Source: Gammaproteobacteria bacterium 45_16_T64 | GTDB taxonomy: Bacteria; Pseudomonadota; Gammaproteobacteria; Pseudomonadales; Ketobacteraceae | Reading direction: 5' to 3' | Length of the DNA: 64,000 bases | Assembly (NCBI GenBank): GCA_002162955.1 | Contig: MABD01000057.1 | Span: 186,001-250,000, forward strand | Notes under the pieces: model-generated | Told to the model about the DNA's origin: nothing | Database searches by the model: none | Seen by the model: the letters and a program-made list of their open reading frames with translations, nothing else | Program-made: the position numbers and the translations under genes | Shown: positions 9,100 through 18,353 of the stretch, one piece after another | Position numbering within the stretch: position 1 is the first letter of the stretch | How the letters are laid out: each line of letters opens with the position of its first letter

Positions 9100-10665
9100 T
9101 CACGCAAGACTATCATCCGCCACTGCATAACGCGGGTCCGCCATCACATTCACTTCGACAAGATCCCCTGCCTTGGTTAACAATGACCGACACTCTTCAC
9201 TAAGGTGTCGAAGATGAAGCGTTTTACCCGCTTTCAGGTATCGCTCTGCTAACGCATCAATCGATTCCAACCCAGAATGGTCATATACCCTAGATTCCGC
9301 AAAATCGATAATTACATCATCATTGTCTTCTGCAGGAGTGAAACGCTCACCAAACTCGATGACAGAGCCAAAAAATAACGGCCCATTAATTCGATACACC
9401 GTAGAGCCACAAGGGTCAACTGACTTTTCCACTCGTACATGTTTCGCATGCTCCCAAGCGAACACTAGCGCTGACACAATAACACCGACAATGACCGCAA
9501 TCGCCAAGTCTGTGAATACGGTAACACCGGATACAAGGATCAATACAAATGCATCATGACGAGGGATTTTTCGCATAATCCGAAAGCTACTCCACTCAAA
9601 TGTACCAATGACCACAATAAACATCACACCTACCAAAGCCGCTAAAGGGATCACCTCGATTAATGGAGAGGCAACCAATATAAAGATCAATAAGCTCATC
9701 GCTGCAGTAATACCGGACAACCGTCCTCGCCCACCTGAATTAACATTAATCATACTCTGGCCAATCATCGCGCATCCGCCCATGCCACCGAACATACCTG
9801 TCACGGTGTTAGCAACACCCTGGCCGACACATTCTTTATTACCGCGACCGCGAGTTTCGGTGAGTTCATCGACTAACCGCAAGGTCAGCAAAGATTCAAT
9901 CAATCCAATCGCCGCCAAGATTGCTGCATAAGGAAAGATAATACTCAGGGTCTCAAAGGTAAAAGGCACCTCCGGAATATGGAACGAAGGAAAGCCACCC
10001 TCAATTGTCGCAACATCACCAACAACTCGCGTATCTAGATCCAATCCAATCACAAGCAGTGTCACTGCAACAATGGCAACCAAAGCCGAAGGCACAGCAG
10101 TCGTGATCATCGGTAGAAAACGTATTATTGCCATAGTAAGCCCTACTAGGCCTAGCATCACCCACAACGACGTCCCTTCTATCCAAGCAATATCAATCAC
10201 ACTGCCCTCATAGCTGGTCCCGGCCAACCAGCCAGGCTGGTTAGCTTCCCCAAACTGACTTAATTGCGCTAGGAAGATCACGATAGCCAAACCATTTACA
10301 AATCCCAGCATAACCGGGTGAGGTACGATTCTAATAAACTTTCCAAGCTTAAAAACACCTGCAGATATCTGCAGAATTCCCATCAACACAACCGTCGCAA
10401 AAAGATATTCGACACCATGATCAGCGACCAACGCCACCATTACCACCGCAAGAGCACCGGTAGCACCAGAAATCATTCCTGGACGACCACCAATAACTGA
10501 CGTTATGAGCCCCACCATAAATGCGGCGTACAATCCTACCAACGGCTCAACACCTGCCACAAAGGCAAACGCCACGGCCTCTGGGACCAACGCTAAAGCC
10601 ACTGTCAATCCTGACAGCAGATCATTTTTATAACTCGAGACTTTTTGCAGTCGAAACTCAAACAT
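9100..10665 (-). CDS. SulP family anion transporter with STAS domain
   Basis: 521 residues from ATG at 10665; the 28 codons upstream in frame are unlike a SulP N-terminus. The membrane domain of 10 or more helices begins with [24 protein letters not shown], the SulP signature. A second signature region contains [20 protein letters not shown]. The C-terminal STAS domain (about 400-515) has [20 protein letters not shown]. Members move sulfate, bicarbonate or dicarboxylates. The [11 protein letters not shown]-type subgroup is often annotated sulfate permease but could be a Na+-dependent bicarbonate carrier; no carbonic anhydrase is adjacent to decide. Inner membrane. Confidence 0.9.
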   Translation of the reverse strand: MFEFRLQKVSSYKNDLLSGLTVALALVPEAVAFAFVAGVEPLVGLYAAFMVGLITSVIGGRPGMISGATGALAVVMVALVADHGVEYLFATVVLMGILQISAGVFKLGKFIRIVPHPVMLGFVNGLAIVIFLAQLSQFGEANQPGWLAGTSYEGSVIDIAWIEGTSLWVMLGLVGLTMAIIRFLPMITTAVPSALVAIVAVTLLVIGLDLDTRVVGDVATIEGGFPSFHIPEVPFTFETLSIIFPYAAILAAIGLIESLLTLRLVDELTETRGRGNKECVGQGVANTVTGMFGGMGGCAMIGQSMINVNSGGRGRLSGITAAMSLLIFILVASPLIEVIPLAALVGVMFIVVIGTFEWSSFRIMRKIPRHDAFVLILVSGVTVFTDLAIAVIVGVIVSALVFAWEHAKHVRVEKSVDPCGSTVYRINGPLFFGSVIEFGERFTPAEDNDDVIIDFAESRVYDHSGLESIDALAERYLKAGKTLHLRHLSEECRSLLTKAGDLVEVNVMADPRYAVADDSLA

Positions 10666-11034
10666 CGTGGTTTCTCTATATATTGGATGAAAATTATTCG
10701 ATGTAGTGCCGCGGTATGAGTTGCAACAGCGATACATCCCTAAGAGCATAGCTCGGCGAATTGTTTACAATGGAGTTTTTCTTATGGGGGTAACAATGCG
10801 GGCGCGCATTCTACCGCAGCGGATGTCAGAACACAAATCAACCAAATTTACTATTTGTTGTCTTTTTGTATCGATATCAATCATTTAGGCCTAAAACTAA
10901 CGCAAATACCGCTTTCTATCGGTAGCACAACGTCAAAAGCAACTGATACACTACGCCCTCATACCAAAAATCTCCGCAATGGCCCGAGCAGCCTAAGCTC
11001 GCAGCGAGCAAACAATGCATACTAAGGAGCTACT
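10666..11034. other. Divergent intergenic region between SulP and GST-like genes
   Basis: About 370 bp without a convincing gene. It holds two short inverted repeats: AATGCG/CGCATT around 10796-10813, and GCTCGC-A-GCGAGC at 10997-11009, about 25 bp before the GST-like start. It presumably contains the promoters of both flanking genes. I see no RNA gene. Confidence 0.5.
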
Positions 11035-11802
11035 ATGAGCCACTCTGTAAATGTTATTACTTCGATTTTAGCCTCAAGCGTTCGCTCATGGAGAGGCACC
11101 ACTACCAAAATTGAAACGGCAGTACCACCAAAGCTTATTACCTTATATGACAGAGAGGGTTGTCCTGATTGCCGGTTAGTCAGAGAAGCCTTAACAGAGC
11201 TTAATTTGGACGTTCATATCGTGCCCTGCCCTGAAGGCAACGCGCAAGCAACTGACAAGCTAAAAGCAGCATCAGGTTCTACCCTAGTCCCACACCTCAT
11301 TGACCCCAATTCAGACAAGACGATGAGTGGCCAAGACAGTATTGTGTGCTACTTATTTAATGAGTACCGTGGTAGCGAAGTCCCAGAAAAGTTAGCTCCG
11401 GGATTTAAGAATGCTATTGCATCGAGGCTAGCAACTACTCTCAGGAACGGATCAGGGACGCTGTCTTTACCCGCGAAAGAAGCAGAACAGCCACTTACTT
11501 TATATGGATTTGAATCAAGCCCTTACACTCGTTTGGTGAGAGAAAGGTTATGCGAATACGGCATACACTATCATCTAATCACCTTAGGTAAGCAGCAAAG
11601 AGCAGATGTGGGCATCCCCAACCTGCGGATGACATTGAAAAAATATCGGCCAGTACCGCATTCTAAACGAGACAAGTTCTTTTCCCGCCACGGCAATGTA
11701 CAGGTACCCTACCTCATCGATCCAAATACTGAGGTGGCGCTATTTGAGTCAGTAGAAATCCTTCAATACCTGGATAAAACCTACGGCATCAAGCGAGCCT
11801 AG
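11035..11802 (+). CDS. Tandem GST N-terminal (glutaredoxin-fold) domain protein
   Basis: 255 residues. Two consecutive thioredoxin-fold units are visible. Unit 1 (about 35-115) has LITLYDREGCPDCRLVREAL with an intact CPDC active site and the cis-Pro region TLVPHLIDP. Unit 2 (about 152-250) has LTLYGFESSPYTRLVRERL, where the active site is SPYT and so lacks cysteines, with QVPYLIDPNT as its cis-Pro region. There is no C-terminal all-helical GST domain. A glutathione-dependent redox or binding role is likely, with one catalytic and one degenerate module. The start is supported by AAGGAG six bases upstream. No signal peptide, so cytoplasmic. Confidence 0.85.
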   Translation: MSHSVNVITSILASSVRSWRGTTTKIETAVPPKLITLYDREGCPDCRLVREALTELNLDVHIVPCPEGNAQATDKLKAASGSTLVPHLIDPNSDKTMSGQDSIVCYLFNEYRGSEVPEKLAPGFKNAIASRLATTLRNGSGTLSLPAKEAEQPLTLYGFESSPYTRLVRERLCEYGIHYHLITLGKQQRADVGIPNLRMTLKKYRPVPHSKRDKFFSRHGNVQVPYLIDPNTEVALFESVEILQYLDKTYGIKRA

Positions 11803-11812
11803 CGCCTCCCTG

Positions 11813-12280
11813 CTAGCTATCTGGAATCTCAATAACATGCAATGCGGCCGCTAGTCGGGCCATTGCTTGTTTTTCTGACAGGCATATCTTACTGCCCATT
11901 CCCAAAAAACCTCCAGAAGCTTGAGCTATCTTTTTCCCGATCGTCAGCAATGCCAACTTAAACGCCAATGCCTCTTCTTCGTTAAGCTCCACATCGACCG
12001 CTCTACGAATAGATTCCATACAATCATTGGGGTCCATTTCCCCAGAAAACACCTTACTGGTGAGTCCTTCTAGATCTTGTAATAACTCATTCATTACAAG
12101 CTTCATAAGCTCGATATCCGACAGAAGCCCCTCAACCAGCAAGTTTTTAAATTCTTGCGCTTCTTTCTGATCGATTCGTCCGTCAGCTCCAGCAACAATG
12201 TTGAAAATCATTAACGGTGCATATAACAACGATTGCCATTCTTCTTCAGTAAAACGCTCTTTTGTTATTTTTATACTCAT
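11813..12280 (-). CDS. TerB-like helical protein
   Basis: 155 residues from ATG at 12280 (an in-frame TTG at 12304 would add eight). All-helical, with an early acidic loop AGADGRIDQKEAQEF that resembles the metal-binding first helix-loop of TerB/DUF533-type proteins (pattern ADGxID/E). It is soluble and ends 11 bp after the convergent GST-like gene. No other tellurite-resistance (ter) genes are near. The role is unknown; the TerB relation is from motif resemblance only. Confidence 0.55.
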   Translation of the reverse strand: MSIKITKERFTEEEWQSLLYAPLMIFNIVAGADGRIDQKEAQEFKNLLVEGLLSDIELMKLVMNELLQDLEGLTSKVFSGEMDPNDCMESIRRAVDVELNEEEALAFKLALLTIGKKIAQASGGFLGMGSKICLSEKQAMARLAAALHVIEIPDS

Positions 12281-12355
12281 AAATCCGAATAGACCATAAA
12301 TCAATAAGTTAAGGGGGTTACATATCTGATGCTATGTAAACACTGAGTCGCCATT

Positions 12356-12371
12356 TATACCATTAGGTATA
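12356..12371. promoter_or_regulatory. Inverted repeat TATACC-ATTA-GGTATA
   Basis: Perfect 6-bp arms with a 4-bp spacer in the divergent interval between the TerB-like gene and the REC-REC kinase. The size and position fit an operator for a dimeric regulator; the regulator is unknown. Confidence 0.35.
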
Positions 12372-12505
12372 CACCGGTGGAAAGTTAATATTACGCGCCA
12401 ATTGTGTAATTTTTGTTTCTTGGCCACAAAAAACTCCCCTGCATATCGAGCAGCAGTGTCTATACTTTCTACTAAATAGACCCTCAGTATATCCAGGAAA
12501 CATCC

Positions 12506-13951
12506 ATGTCTAATGAAGTGTTAATCATTGAGGACTCTCGAGCCTTTGCCTCTATGGTCTCCAACACGCTAACCCAGCGCTATCATTATATTCCAGTCGT
12601 TGCTGAAACACATGCCGCCGCAGAGGCTTTGTTAGCCGAAAACCCCAATCGATTCTTTGTTGCGGTAGTAGACTTGAACCTTCCGGACGCACCAAATGGC
12701 GAAGCAGTACAACTCACTACTGAGAGAAAGATTCCCAGCATCGTGTTTACCGGACAGGTCAATGAGGGGCTAAGGGAGGATATATTTAGTCGCGGCGTAT
12801 CTGACTACGTACTCAAATCTGGTACCCACAACATTGACTATGTTGCCGACGTTATTCACCGCTTTGACTGCAACAGAAGGGTCAAGGTACTCGTGGTTGA
12901 TGATTCGATAACCGCTCGCCGCCAAATGAAACGATTGTTAATAACACAATGTTATCAAGTGATTGAAGCCGAAAGTGGACTCACGGCATTGGGTGCTTTA
13001 CAGGAAAACCCTGATATTAGCATCGTGATCACAGACTGCCATATGGACGGCATGGACGGGTTTGAGCTCACTCAAACACTCCGACAAACAAACAGCAAAG
13101 AAAAAATGGCAATCATCGGGGTATCTTCCCAAGGTGGAAGCTCTATCTCCGCACAATTTATCAAAAGCGGTGCTGACGACTTTATTGTAAAACCATTTAT
13201 ACAAGAAGAATTTACTTGCCGTATCAATAAAAATGCCGAAACGCTCGAATTATTTACTCACCTCAACGAGCTCAATGCGCAAAAGAATTTTCTCATGGGG
13301 ATGGCCGCTCACGATATACGCAACCCATTGGGTATCATTAACCGTATCGTTAAGCGTGCACAAGGTGGAAATACCACCGCGGAGCGAATGACCGAATACC
13401 TAGGAATGATTCACAAAAGTAGTGAAAATCTATTGGAGCTATTAAGCGACATTCTAGAAATATCCAAATTGGAAGGAAAGGAGATCGCTATAGAGAAAGA
13501 AGCATTCGTTGTCGAAACGCTATTAGTCGAAAGAATCGACATATTGCAAACAAGAGCGAATGAGAAAGGCATAGAAATATCTAGAGACCTAGTGCCAAAC
13601 GTACCCGTTCCAATGGACGCCGGCAGAATAAGTCAAGTCGTCGACAACTTACTATCTAACGCCCTTAAATTCTCTACTCAGGGGACCACTGTTACCGTTA
13701 ATAGTTACATTGAGGAAAACAACCTATTTGTTAATGTGTGTGATCAAGGCCAAGGCATAAACGAAGAAGAGCAATCACTATTATTCGAAGCTTTCACTCA
13801 ACTTAGCGCTAAACCCACCGATGGTGAAAGTACCACCGGCCTTGGGCTTGCGATCTGCAAGAGTATCGTTGAAGCACATAACGGTAAGATTGGATATGAG
13901 CGCACCCATGACGGTAGTCGCTTCTATTTCGCGTTACCTCTTACCTCATAG
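12506..13951 (+). CDS. Soluble REC-REC-histidine kinase (receivers at the N-terminus)
   Basis: 481 residues, no membrane segment. The first receiver (about 4-120) has the acidic pair IIEDS, phospho-Asp in VVDLNLPDA (D56) and a terminal lysine in YVLKSG. The second receiver (about 129-245) has VLVVDDS, phospho-Asp in VITDCHMDGMDG and IVKPF. HisKA follows with MAAHDIRNPLG (His about 269), then HATPase (N-box DNLLSNALKFS, G1 DQGQGI, G2 GLGLAICKSI). With inputs at the N-terminus it is likely driven by phosphotransfer from another kinase rather than by a ligand, and it may feed a later phosphorelay protein. AGGAAA lies just upstream of the start. It overlaps the convergent mobB by 11 bp. Confidence 0.92.
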   Translation: MSNEVLIIEDSRAFASMVSNTLTQRYHYIPVVAETHAAAEALLAENPNRFFVAVVDLNLPDAPNGEAVQLTTERKIPSIVFTGQVNEGLREDIFSRGVSDYVLKSGTHNIDYVADVIHRFDCNRRVKVLVVDDSITARRQMKRLLITQCYQVIEAESGLTALGALQENPDISIVITDCHMDGMDGFELTQTLRQTNSKEKMAIIGVSSQGGSSISAQFIKSGADDFIVKPFIQEEFTCRINKNAETLELFTHLNELNAQKNFLMGMAAHDIRNPLGIINRIVKRAQGGNTTAERMTEYLGMIHKSSENLLELLSDILEISKLEGKEIAIEKEAFVVETLLVERIDILQTRANEKGIEISRDLVPNVPVPMDAGRISQVVDNLLSNALKFSTQGTTVTVNSYIEENNLFVNVCDQGQGINEEEQSLLFEAFTQLSAKPTDGESTTGLGLAICKSIVEAHNGKIGYERTHDGSRFYFALPLTS

Positions 13952-14507
13952 GTGGCAAAGAGTTCAGGTCGATCCAATCTAATACAAATTCGACGACAGC
14001 GTTTGGCGTAGCCAGGGGTAGCACAACGATATCGTCACGAAGATCTTTCACCTCCTTGCGATCCGTCACCAACGCGACTATCGACGCTCCGCTAACACTG
14101 TCCTGACAGAGCAATGGTGCATCTACGTCGTTTCTAGACACTTCTATTTTGGGTATATCCTCTTGGCGAAACCCCTCCAGCAACACGATATCAAGGTTGT
14201 CTGTGTCCATTCTCTCCAACAGATACTCTAACTTCGGGTATTCTGGAGTTTGATGTTCAACCATCAAAGCCCACCCATTGTTGGACGCCAACACAGCCTG
14301 CTCTGCACCCGCTTTGCGTAATTCGTAGCTGTCCTTTCCTGGCTTGTCTATTTGAATCTCATGATGGCAGTGTTTTACAATACCCACTCGAATACTCTTT
14401 TCATTGAGCGCACTAATTACCTGCTTCAAGAGCGTCGTTTTGCCCATATTGCTGCAATAGGCTATAAAACCAAGCACAGGGACTGAAAAATTAGACGTAG
14501 GAACCAT
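13941..14507 (-). CDS. mobB: MobB-type molybdopterin-guanine dinucleotide biosynthesis GTP-binding protein
   Basis: 188 residues with the MobB layout: N-terminal P-loop, then RVGIVKHCHHEIQIDKPGKDSYELRKAGAEQAVLAS, a conserved MobB block carrying the histidine/aspartate motif, and LLEGFRQEDIPKIEV (Walker-B-like EGF). The P-loop reads AYCSNMGKTTLL and so departs from GxxGxGKT: the first glycine is tyrosine and the middle one asparagine. MobB assists MobA in attaching GMP to molybdopterin; mobA is not in the window. GGAG is suitably spaced before ATG at 14507. It is divergent from the symporter gene. Confidence 0.87.
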   Translation of the reverse strand: MVPTSNFSVPVLGFIAYCSNMGKTTLLKQVISALNEKSIRVGIVKHCHHEIQIDKPGKDSYELRKAGAEQAVLASNNGWALMVEHQTPEYPKLEYLLERMDTDNLDIVLLEGFRQEDIPKIEVSRNDVDAPLLCQDSVSGASIVALVTDRKEVKDLRDDIVVLPLATPNAVVEFVLDWIDLNSLPPMR

Positions 14508-14599
14508 AGCACTCTCCAGGTTTGACGGTTGTTACCGAACATGAAGTCGGTATACTTCATTTGCACCTTAATAATAACGCATACCTAGGACGCTCCACC

Positions 14600-15874
14600 A
14601 TGACCAAAATTAAACTTCATTGGCAAATTCTCGGCGCAATCGTGCTCGCAGGGCTTGCAGGCTATCTCGCGGGCGAAGAAAGTAGTATTTTCGGCGTTAC
14701 GTTTTATAGCATGTTTGATTTCGCCGGCACGCTTTTTCTCAACGCACTGAAAATGATCATCGTGCCGCTTATTATGGCATCCATTATATCAGGCATTGCC
14801 GGATTGGGTTCCTCTCAAGGTCTTGGGCGGCTTGGCGCTAAAACTATCAGTTTCTACATGATCTCCAGCCTAGTTGCCATTTTGGTAGGCCTTGCTGTCG
14901 TCAATATTGTTCAGCCAGGTATTATTGATGGGCAACCTGCTGGGCCACAACTAGGGCTCACCACCAATGCAGAAGAAACAGAGACCATGCTCTCTAAAGT
15001 AGAAGGCAAAGATGGTGGTGATATCGCAGAGGTTTTCCTTCGCATGGTGCCCACCAACATTGTCAAAGCAGCCTCCGACGGGCAAATGTTGGGACTTATT
15101 TTCTTCGCAATTCTATTTGCAGTCTTTATGATGAAATTGGAAAAACAATATAGCGAGCCCATGAAAAACCTCTGGGAGGGACTATTCCAAACTATGATGG
15201 GTATCACCATGTTTGTCATGATGTTTGCACCTATCGGTGTATTTGGCTTGGTCGCAAAAACAGTTGCCAAGACAGGCTTAGAATCGATTTTACCGATGCT
15301 AACATTCTTTGCGACCGTGTTAGGCGCATTGATGATCCACGCGTTTATCACGCTTCCGGTGTTACTGAAAACCGTCGCAAAAGTAAATCCAATTAAACAT
15401 ATTAAAGCCATGTCACCCGCAATGCTCACCGCATTTTCAACTGCCTCCTCTTCCGCCACGTTACCTCTGTCACTCAAGTGTATCGAAGAAAACGCCGGCG
15501 TTTCTAATAGAACCAGTAGCTTTGTCTTACCCCTAGGCGCGACCATCAATATGGATGGTACGGCCCTCTACGAGTGTGTGGCCGCGATGTTTATCGCGCA
15601 AGCCTACGGGTTAGAGTTATCCCTCACCATTCAATTTACTATCGTTCTGGTTGCTCTACTCACCTCCATTGGTGTCGCAGGTATTCCATCCGCCAGCCTT
15701 GTCGCCATTACGATTATCCTGGGTTCCATCGGTCTACCTGCCGAAGGAATTGGCCTATTGCTAGTCACCGATAGAATATTGGATATGTGTAGAACCTCGG
15801 TTAACGTATTCAGTGACTCATGCGGCGCAGTGATGATTGCACGTACCGAAGGTGAAAAAACTCTCGTCACTTAA
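14600..15874 (+). CDS. Dicarboxylate/amino acid:cation symporter (DAACS family)
   Basis: 424 residues from ATG at 14600; a longer in-frame start at 14522 adds a non-hydrophobic leader and is less likely. Multiple membrane helices. The serine-rich hairpin AFSTASSSATLPLSLKC, the TM7 motif NMDGTALYEC and the TM8 region SVNVFSDSCGAVMIAR are the substrate- and Na+-coordinating elements of GltP/DctA-type elevator transporters. It imports glutamate, aspartate or C4-dicarboxylates with Na+ or H+. Which substrate cannot be fixed from sequence alone. Confidence 0.92.
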   Translation: MTKIKLHWQILGAIVLAGLAGYLAGEESSIFGVTFYSMFDFAGTLFLNALKMIIVPLIMASIISGIAGLGSSQGLGRLGAKTISFYMISSLVAILVGLAVVNIVQPGIIDGQPAGPQLGLTTNAEETETMLSKVEGKDGGDIAEVFLRMVPTNIVKAASDGQMLGLIFFAILFAVFMMKLEKQYSEPMKNLWEGLFQTMMGITMFVMMFAPIGVFGLVAKTVAKTGLESILPMLTFFATVLGALMIHAFITLPVLLKTVAKVNPIKHIKAMSPAMLTAFSTASSSATLPLSLKCIEENAGVSNRTSSFVLPLGATINMDGTALYECVAAMFIAQAYGLELSLTIQFTIVLVALLTSIGVAGIPSASLVAITIILGSIGLPAEGIGLLLVTDRILDMCRTSVNVFSDSCGAVMIARTEGEKTLVT

Positions 15875-15953
15875 CATTTATCCAGTACGACTTTGACGTA
15901 GGTTGTTGGAAGCTTCTTCTGGCAGCCTACTCACTCTTATGCCAGGAGGCACT

Positions 15954-18305
15954 ATGTTCACAGCGTCATCATTAGCGCAACTGCTAACAAACAAGAATCG
16001 GTTATTTGCAATACTATCAATTGGAATCTGTTTAACCTTGATGGCTGGGTTGCCAAAATTAGGCTTCGACCCAAGTTACCGAGTATTCTTTTCCCCCAGT
16101 AATCCGCAACTAGTCGCATTTGACAACCTGAACGAAGAATACTCCAGCTCTGATAAAATCACCTTTGTAGTCGTCGCCGATAAAGGCAGCATCTATAGCC
16201 AAGAAAATCTTCATACTATAGTAGAACTCACAAAAAAAGCGTGGGAACTACCCTTTTCACACCAAGTCCAATCACTAGTAAACTTTCCCTATACCGAAGC
16301 CAGCGCAGATGATTTTATTGTTTACGATCTTATTGATCAGCAGGATTGGGAGGAGAATAAAACACAACCAAAAATCTACCTCGCTGACATAGAAAAGAAA
16401 GCGCTGTCAGAAAATTTACTGATCAACAGGCTCATCAGTGAGGACAAACAACTCGCCATTATTGATGTTTCCCTCATTCTCGATAATGCCTCTAATGAAG
16501 ACAGACCGCTCATCATTAATGCCGCTAGAGAACTTCAGGCATCTTCCCAAAAAAATAGTAACCTCCGGACGCTAATTACCGGTAGTGTCATGTACGACAA
16601 CACCGTCATGGAAACCTCTGCCAACGACGCGTCCGCACTACTCCCACTTATGCTGGTTTTTTCTCTATTATTTAGCTTCTTGATACTCCGATCCCTCGCA
16701 ATGATGATTTCTTCCCAGGTCGTGGTTATTTTCTCGGTGTTAGCGGGCATGGGCTTGGCAGGATACTTACAGTATGATTTAAACGCCGTATCGGCTATGG
16801 CGGGATTACTCATTATCATTTTAGCGCTAGCAGACACCATACACATTGGTGCAACCTACTTAAAAGAGCTTCAAAAAGGTCACGTTCCTTTTGAGGCAAT
16901 AAAAATCAGTATCGAGAAAAATGTAAAGGCTGTATTCCTTACCAGCACGACTACCGCCGCTGGTTTTTACAGTTTAAATTTCATGGACTCTAACGCCTTT
17001 TCTGACCTTGGAAATATTGCTATTTTCGGTGTCGCTTTTGCCTTTATCTTATCCCTAACATTATTTCCCTGCTGCCTACTGCTGCTGACCCCAAAAAAGC
17101 CCAGCACCGGAATACAGCAGGAAAAGCTATCCCAATGGATTTCGCACATCGCCATTAGGCACCGAAAACCACTCTTTATCGGTTTTTTTGTGGTAACCGC
17201 AGTCACTACACCGTTCCTCACGATCAACCACTTCAATGATGACTTCCTCAATAAGTTTCCCAAGGACACCGAAATCAATGTAGCAGCTACCGCCTATATG
17301 GACCACATGCCCACTAACCACAGTATCAATTACTCGTTAGATTCACACTCCCCAAACGGTATTAACAGCCCAGAATACTTACACAAAGTGGAGCGTTTTA
17401 TTCAGTGGTACGAGCAACAACCAGAAGTAACCAATGTATATTCTTATGTGGATTTCGCTAAGCGCCTCAACCAAAACATGCATGGGGGTGACGAGGCCTG
17501 GTATAGAATACCGGATAGCCCACAACTCGCATCACAGTATCTATTAATTTATGAAATGTCTCTTGGCTATGGCCAATCATTAAGTGACGTCATTAACCAC
17601 GACAAGTCCTCATTAAAAATGACCGTCACAACTAAGCGCCTCGACAATATCGGCCTAATGAACCTAGAGCACAGGGCAACGCAATGGCAGCTTGATAATG
17701 AACCGTCGATTCAGAGCTTAGGAACGAGTAAAGATCTAATGTTTGCACATCAAGGGGAAAGTGTTGTTGTAAACGCTCAAAAAGGTGCCGCGATAACCAT
17801 ACTACTCATAACCGCTGCGCTAATCCTCGGCTTAGGTTCGCTGAAATATGGCATCATCAGTATGATTCCCAACTTAGTACCAGCCGGTGTAATTTATGGT
17901 CTATGGGGGATCTTTGTTCAAGAAATGGATCAAGCCGTTGCCATCACCTACTCCATTAGCTTAGGGCTTGTCGTCGACGATACTGTCCATGTGCTATCCA
18001 AGTACATTCAAGAGCGTAAGCGAGGAATATCGCCACGTTTAGCCATAGAGTATACGCTTGAAAATACCGCCACAGCACTTATTGTGACGACCGTTATGAT
18101 CGGTACTGGATTGGTTATAATGGCATGTGCTTCTTTTGAGCCCAATGCCATTGTCGGATTGATTATGGCCCCGATAATCGCCATCGCGGTATTGTTTGAT
18201 CTATTTGTGTTGCCAGGAATACTTCTATTTATCGACGAAAAATTAACACAAACAACAGAAATTGAGGTCACCGCCGAAAGCGATGGACTAGGAAACCCAG
18301 GATAA
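15954..18305 (+). CDS. RND superfamily exporter, MMPL type
   Basis: 783 residues from ATG at 15954, which has a perfect AGGAGG six bases upstream. Classic two-fold layout: TM1 (about 14-32), a large periplasmic loop (33-220), a five- to six-helix bundle containing ILALADTIHIGATYLKEL, a TM with a second loop (about 410-610), then the second bundle with GLVVDDTVHVLSKYIQERKRG. The paired ADTIH and VDDTVH motifs are the proton-relay region of the MMPL/SecDF-like subgroup of predicted RND exporters. No periplasmic adaptor or outer-membrane factor is adjacent, so lipid or hydrophobic-molecule transport within the envelope is more likely than tripartite drug efflux. Confidence 0.88.
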   Translation: MFTASSLAQLLTNKNRLFAILSIGICLTLMAGLPKLGFDPSYRVFFSPSNPQLVAFDNLNEEYSSSDKITFVVVADKGSIYSQENLHTIVELTKKAWELPFSHQVQSLVNFPYTEASADDFIVYDLIDQQDWEENKTQPKIYLADIEKKALSENLLINRLISEDKQLAIIDVSLILDNASNEDRPLIINAARELQASSQKNSNLRTLITGSVMYDNTVMETSANDASALLPLMLVFSLLFSFLILRSLAMMISSQVVVIFSVLAGMGLAGYLQYDLNAVSAMAGLLIIILALADTIHIGATYLKELQKGHVPFEAIKISIEKNVKAVFLTSTTTAAGFYSLNFMDSNAFSDLGNIAIFGVAFAFILSLTLFPCCLLLLTPKKPSTGIQQEKLSQWISHIAIRHRKPLFIGFFVVTAVTTPFLTINHFNDDFLNKFPKDTEINVAATAYMDHMPTNHSINYSLDSHSPNGINSPEYLHKVERFIQWYEQQPEVTNVYSYVDFAKRLNQNMHGGDEAWYRIPDSPQLASQYLLIYEMSLGYGQSLSDVINHDKSSLKMTVTTKRLDNIGLMNLEHRATQWQLDNEPSIQSLGTSKDLMFAHQGESVVVNAQKGAAITILLITAALILGLGSLKYGIISMIPNLVPAGVIYGLWGIFVQEMDQAVAITYSISLGLVVDDTVHVLSKYIQERKRGISPRLAIEYTLENTATALIVTTVMIGTGLVIMACASFEPNAIVGLIMAPIIAIAVLFDLFVLPGILLFIDEKLTQTTEIEVTAESDGLGNPG

Positions 18306-18323
18306 TCACCACCAAGATAATGT

Positions 18324-18353
18324 CTCGCCAACCCCTTCTAGGGGCAAGGCGAG
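18324..18353. terminator. Hairpin between convergent RND and lipoprotein genes
   Basis: CTCGCC...GGCGAG outer arms and CCCC...GGGG inner arms around a TTCTA loop, straddling the stop codon of the minus-strand lipoprotein gene (18338). No clear T-run, so termination strength is uncertain. Confidence 0.5.

Noticed and set aside
14911-15549. 212-codon minus-strand frame opposite the DAACS symporter
   Set aside because: The plus frame carries the HP1 and NMDGT motifs; the antisense product has no coherent features.
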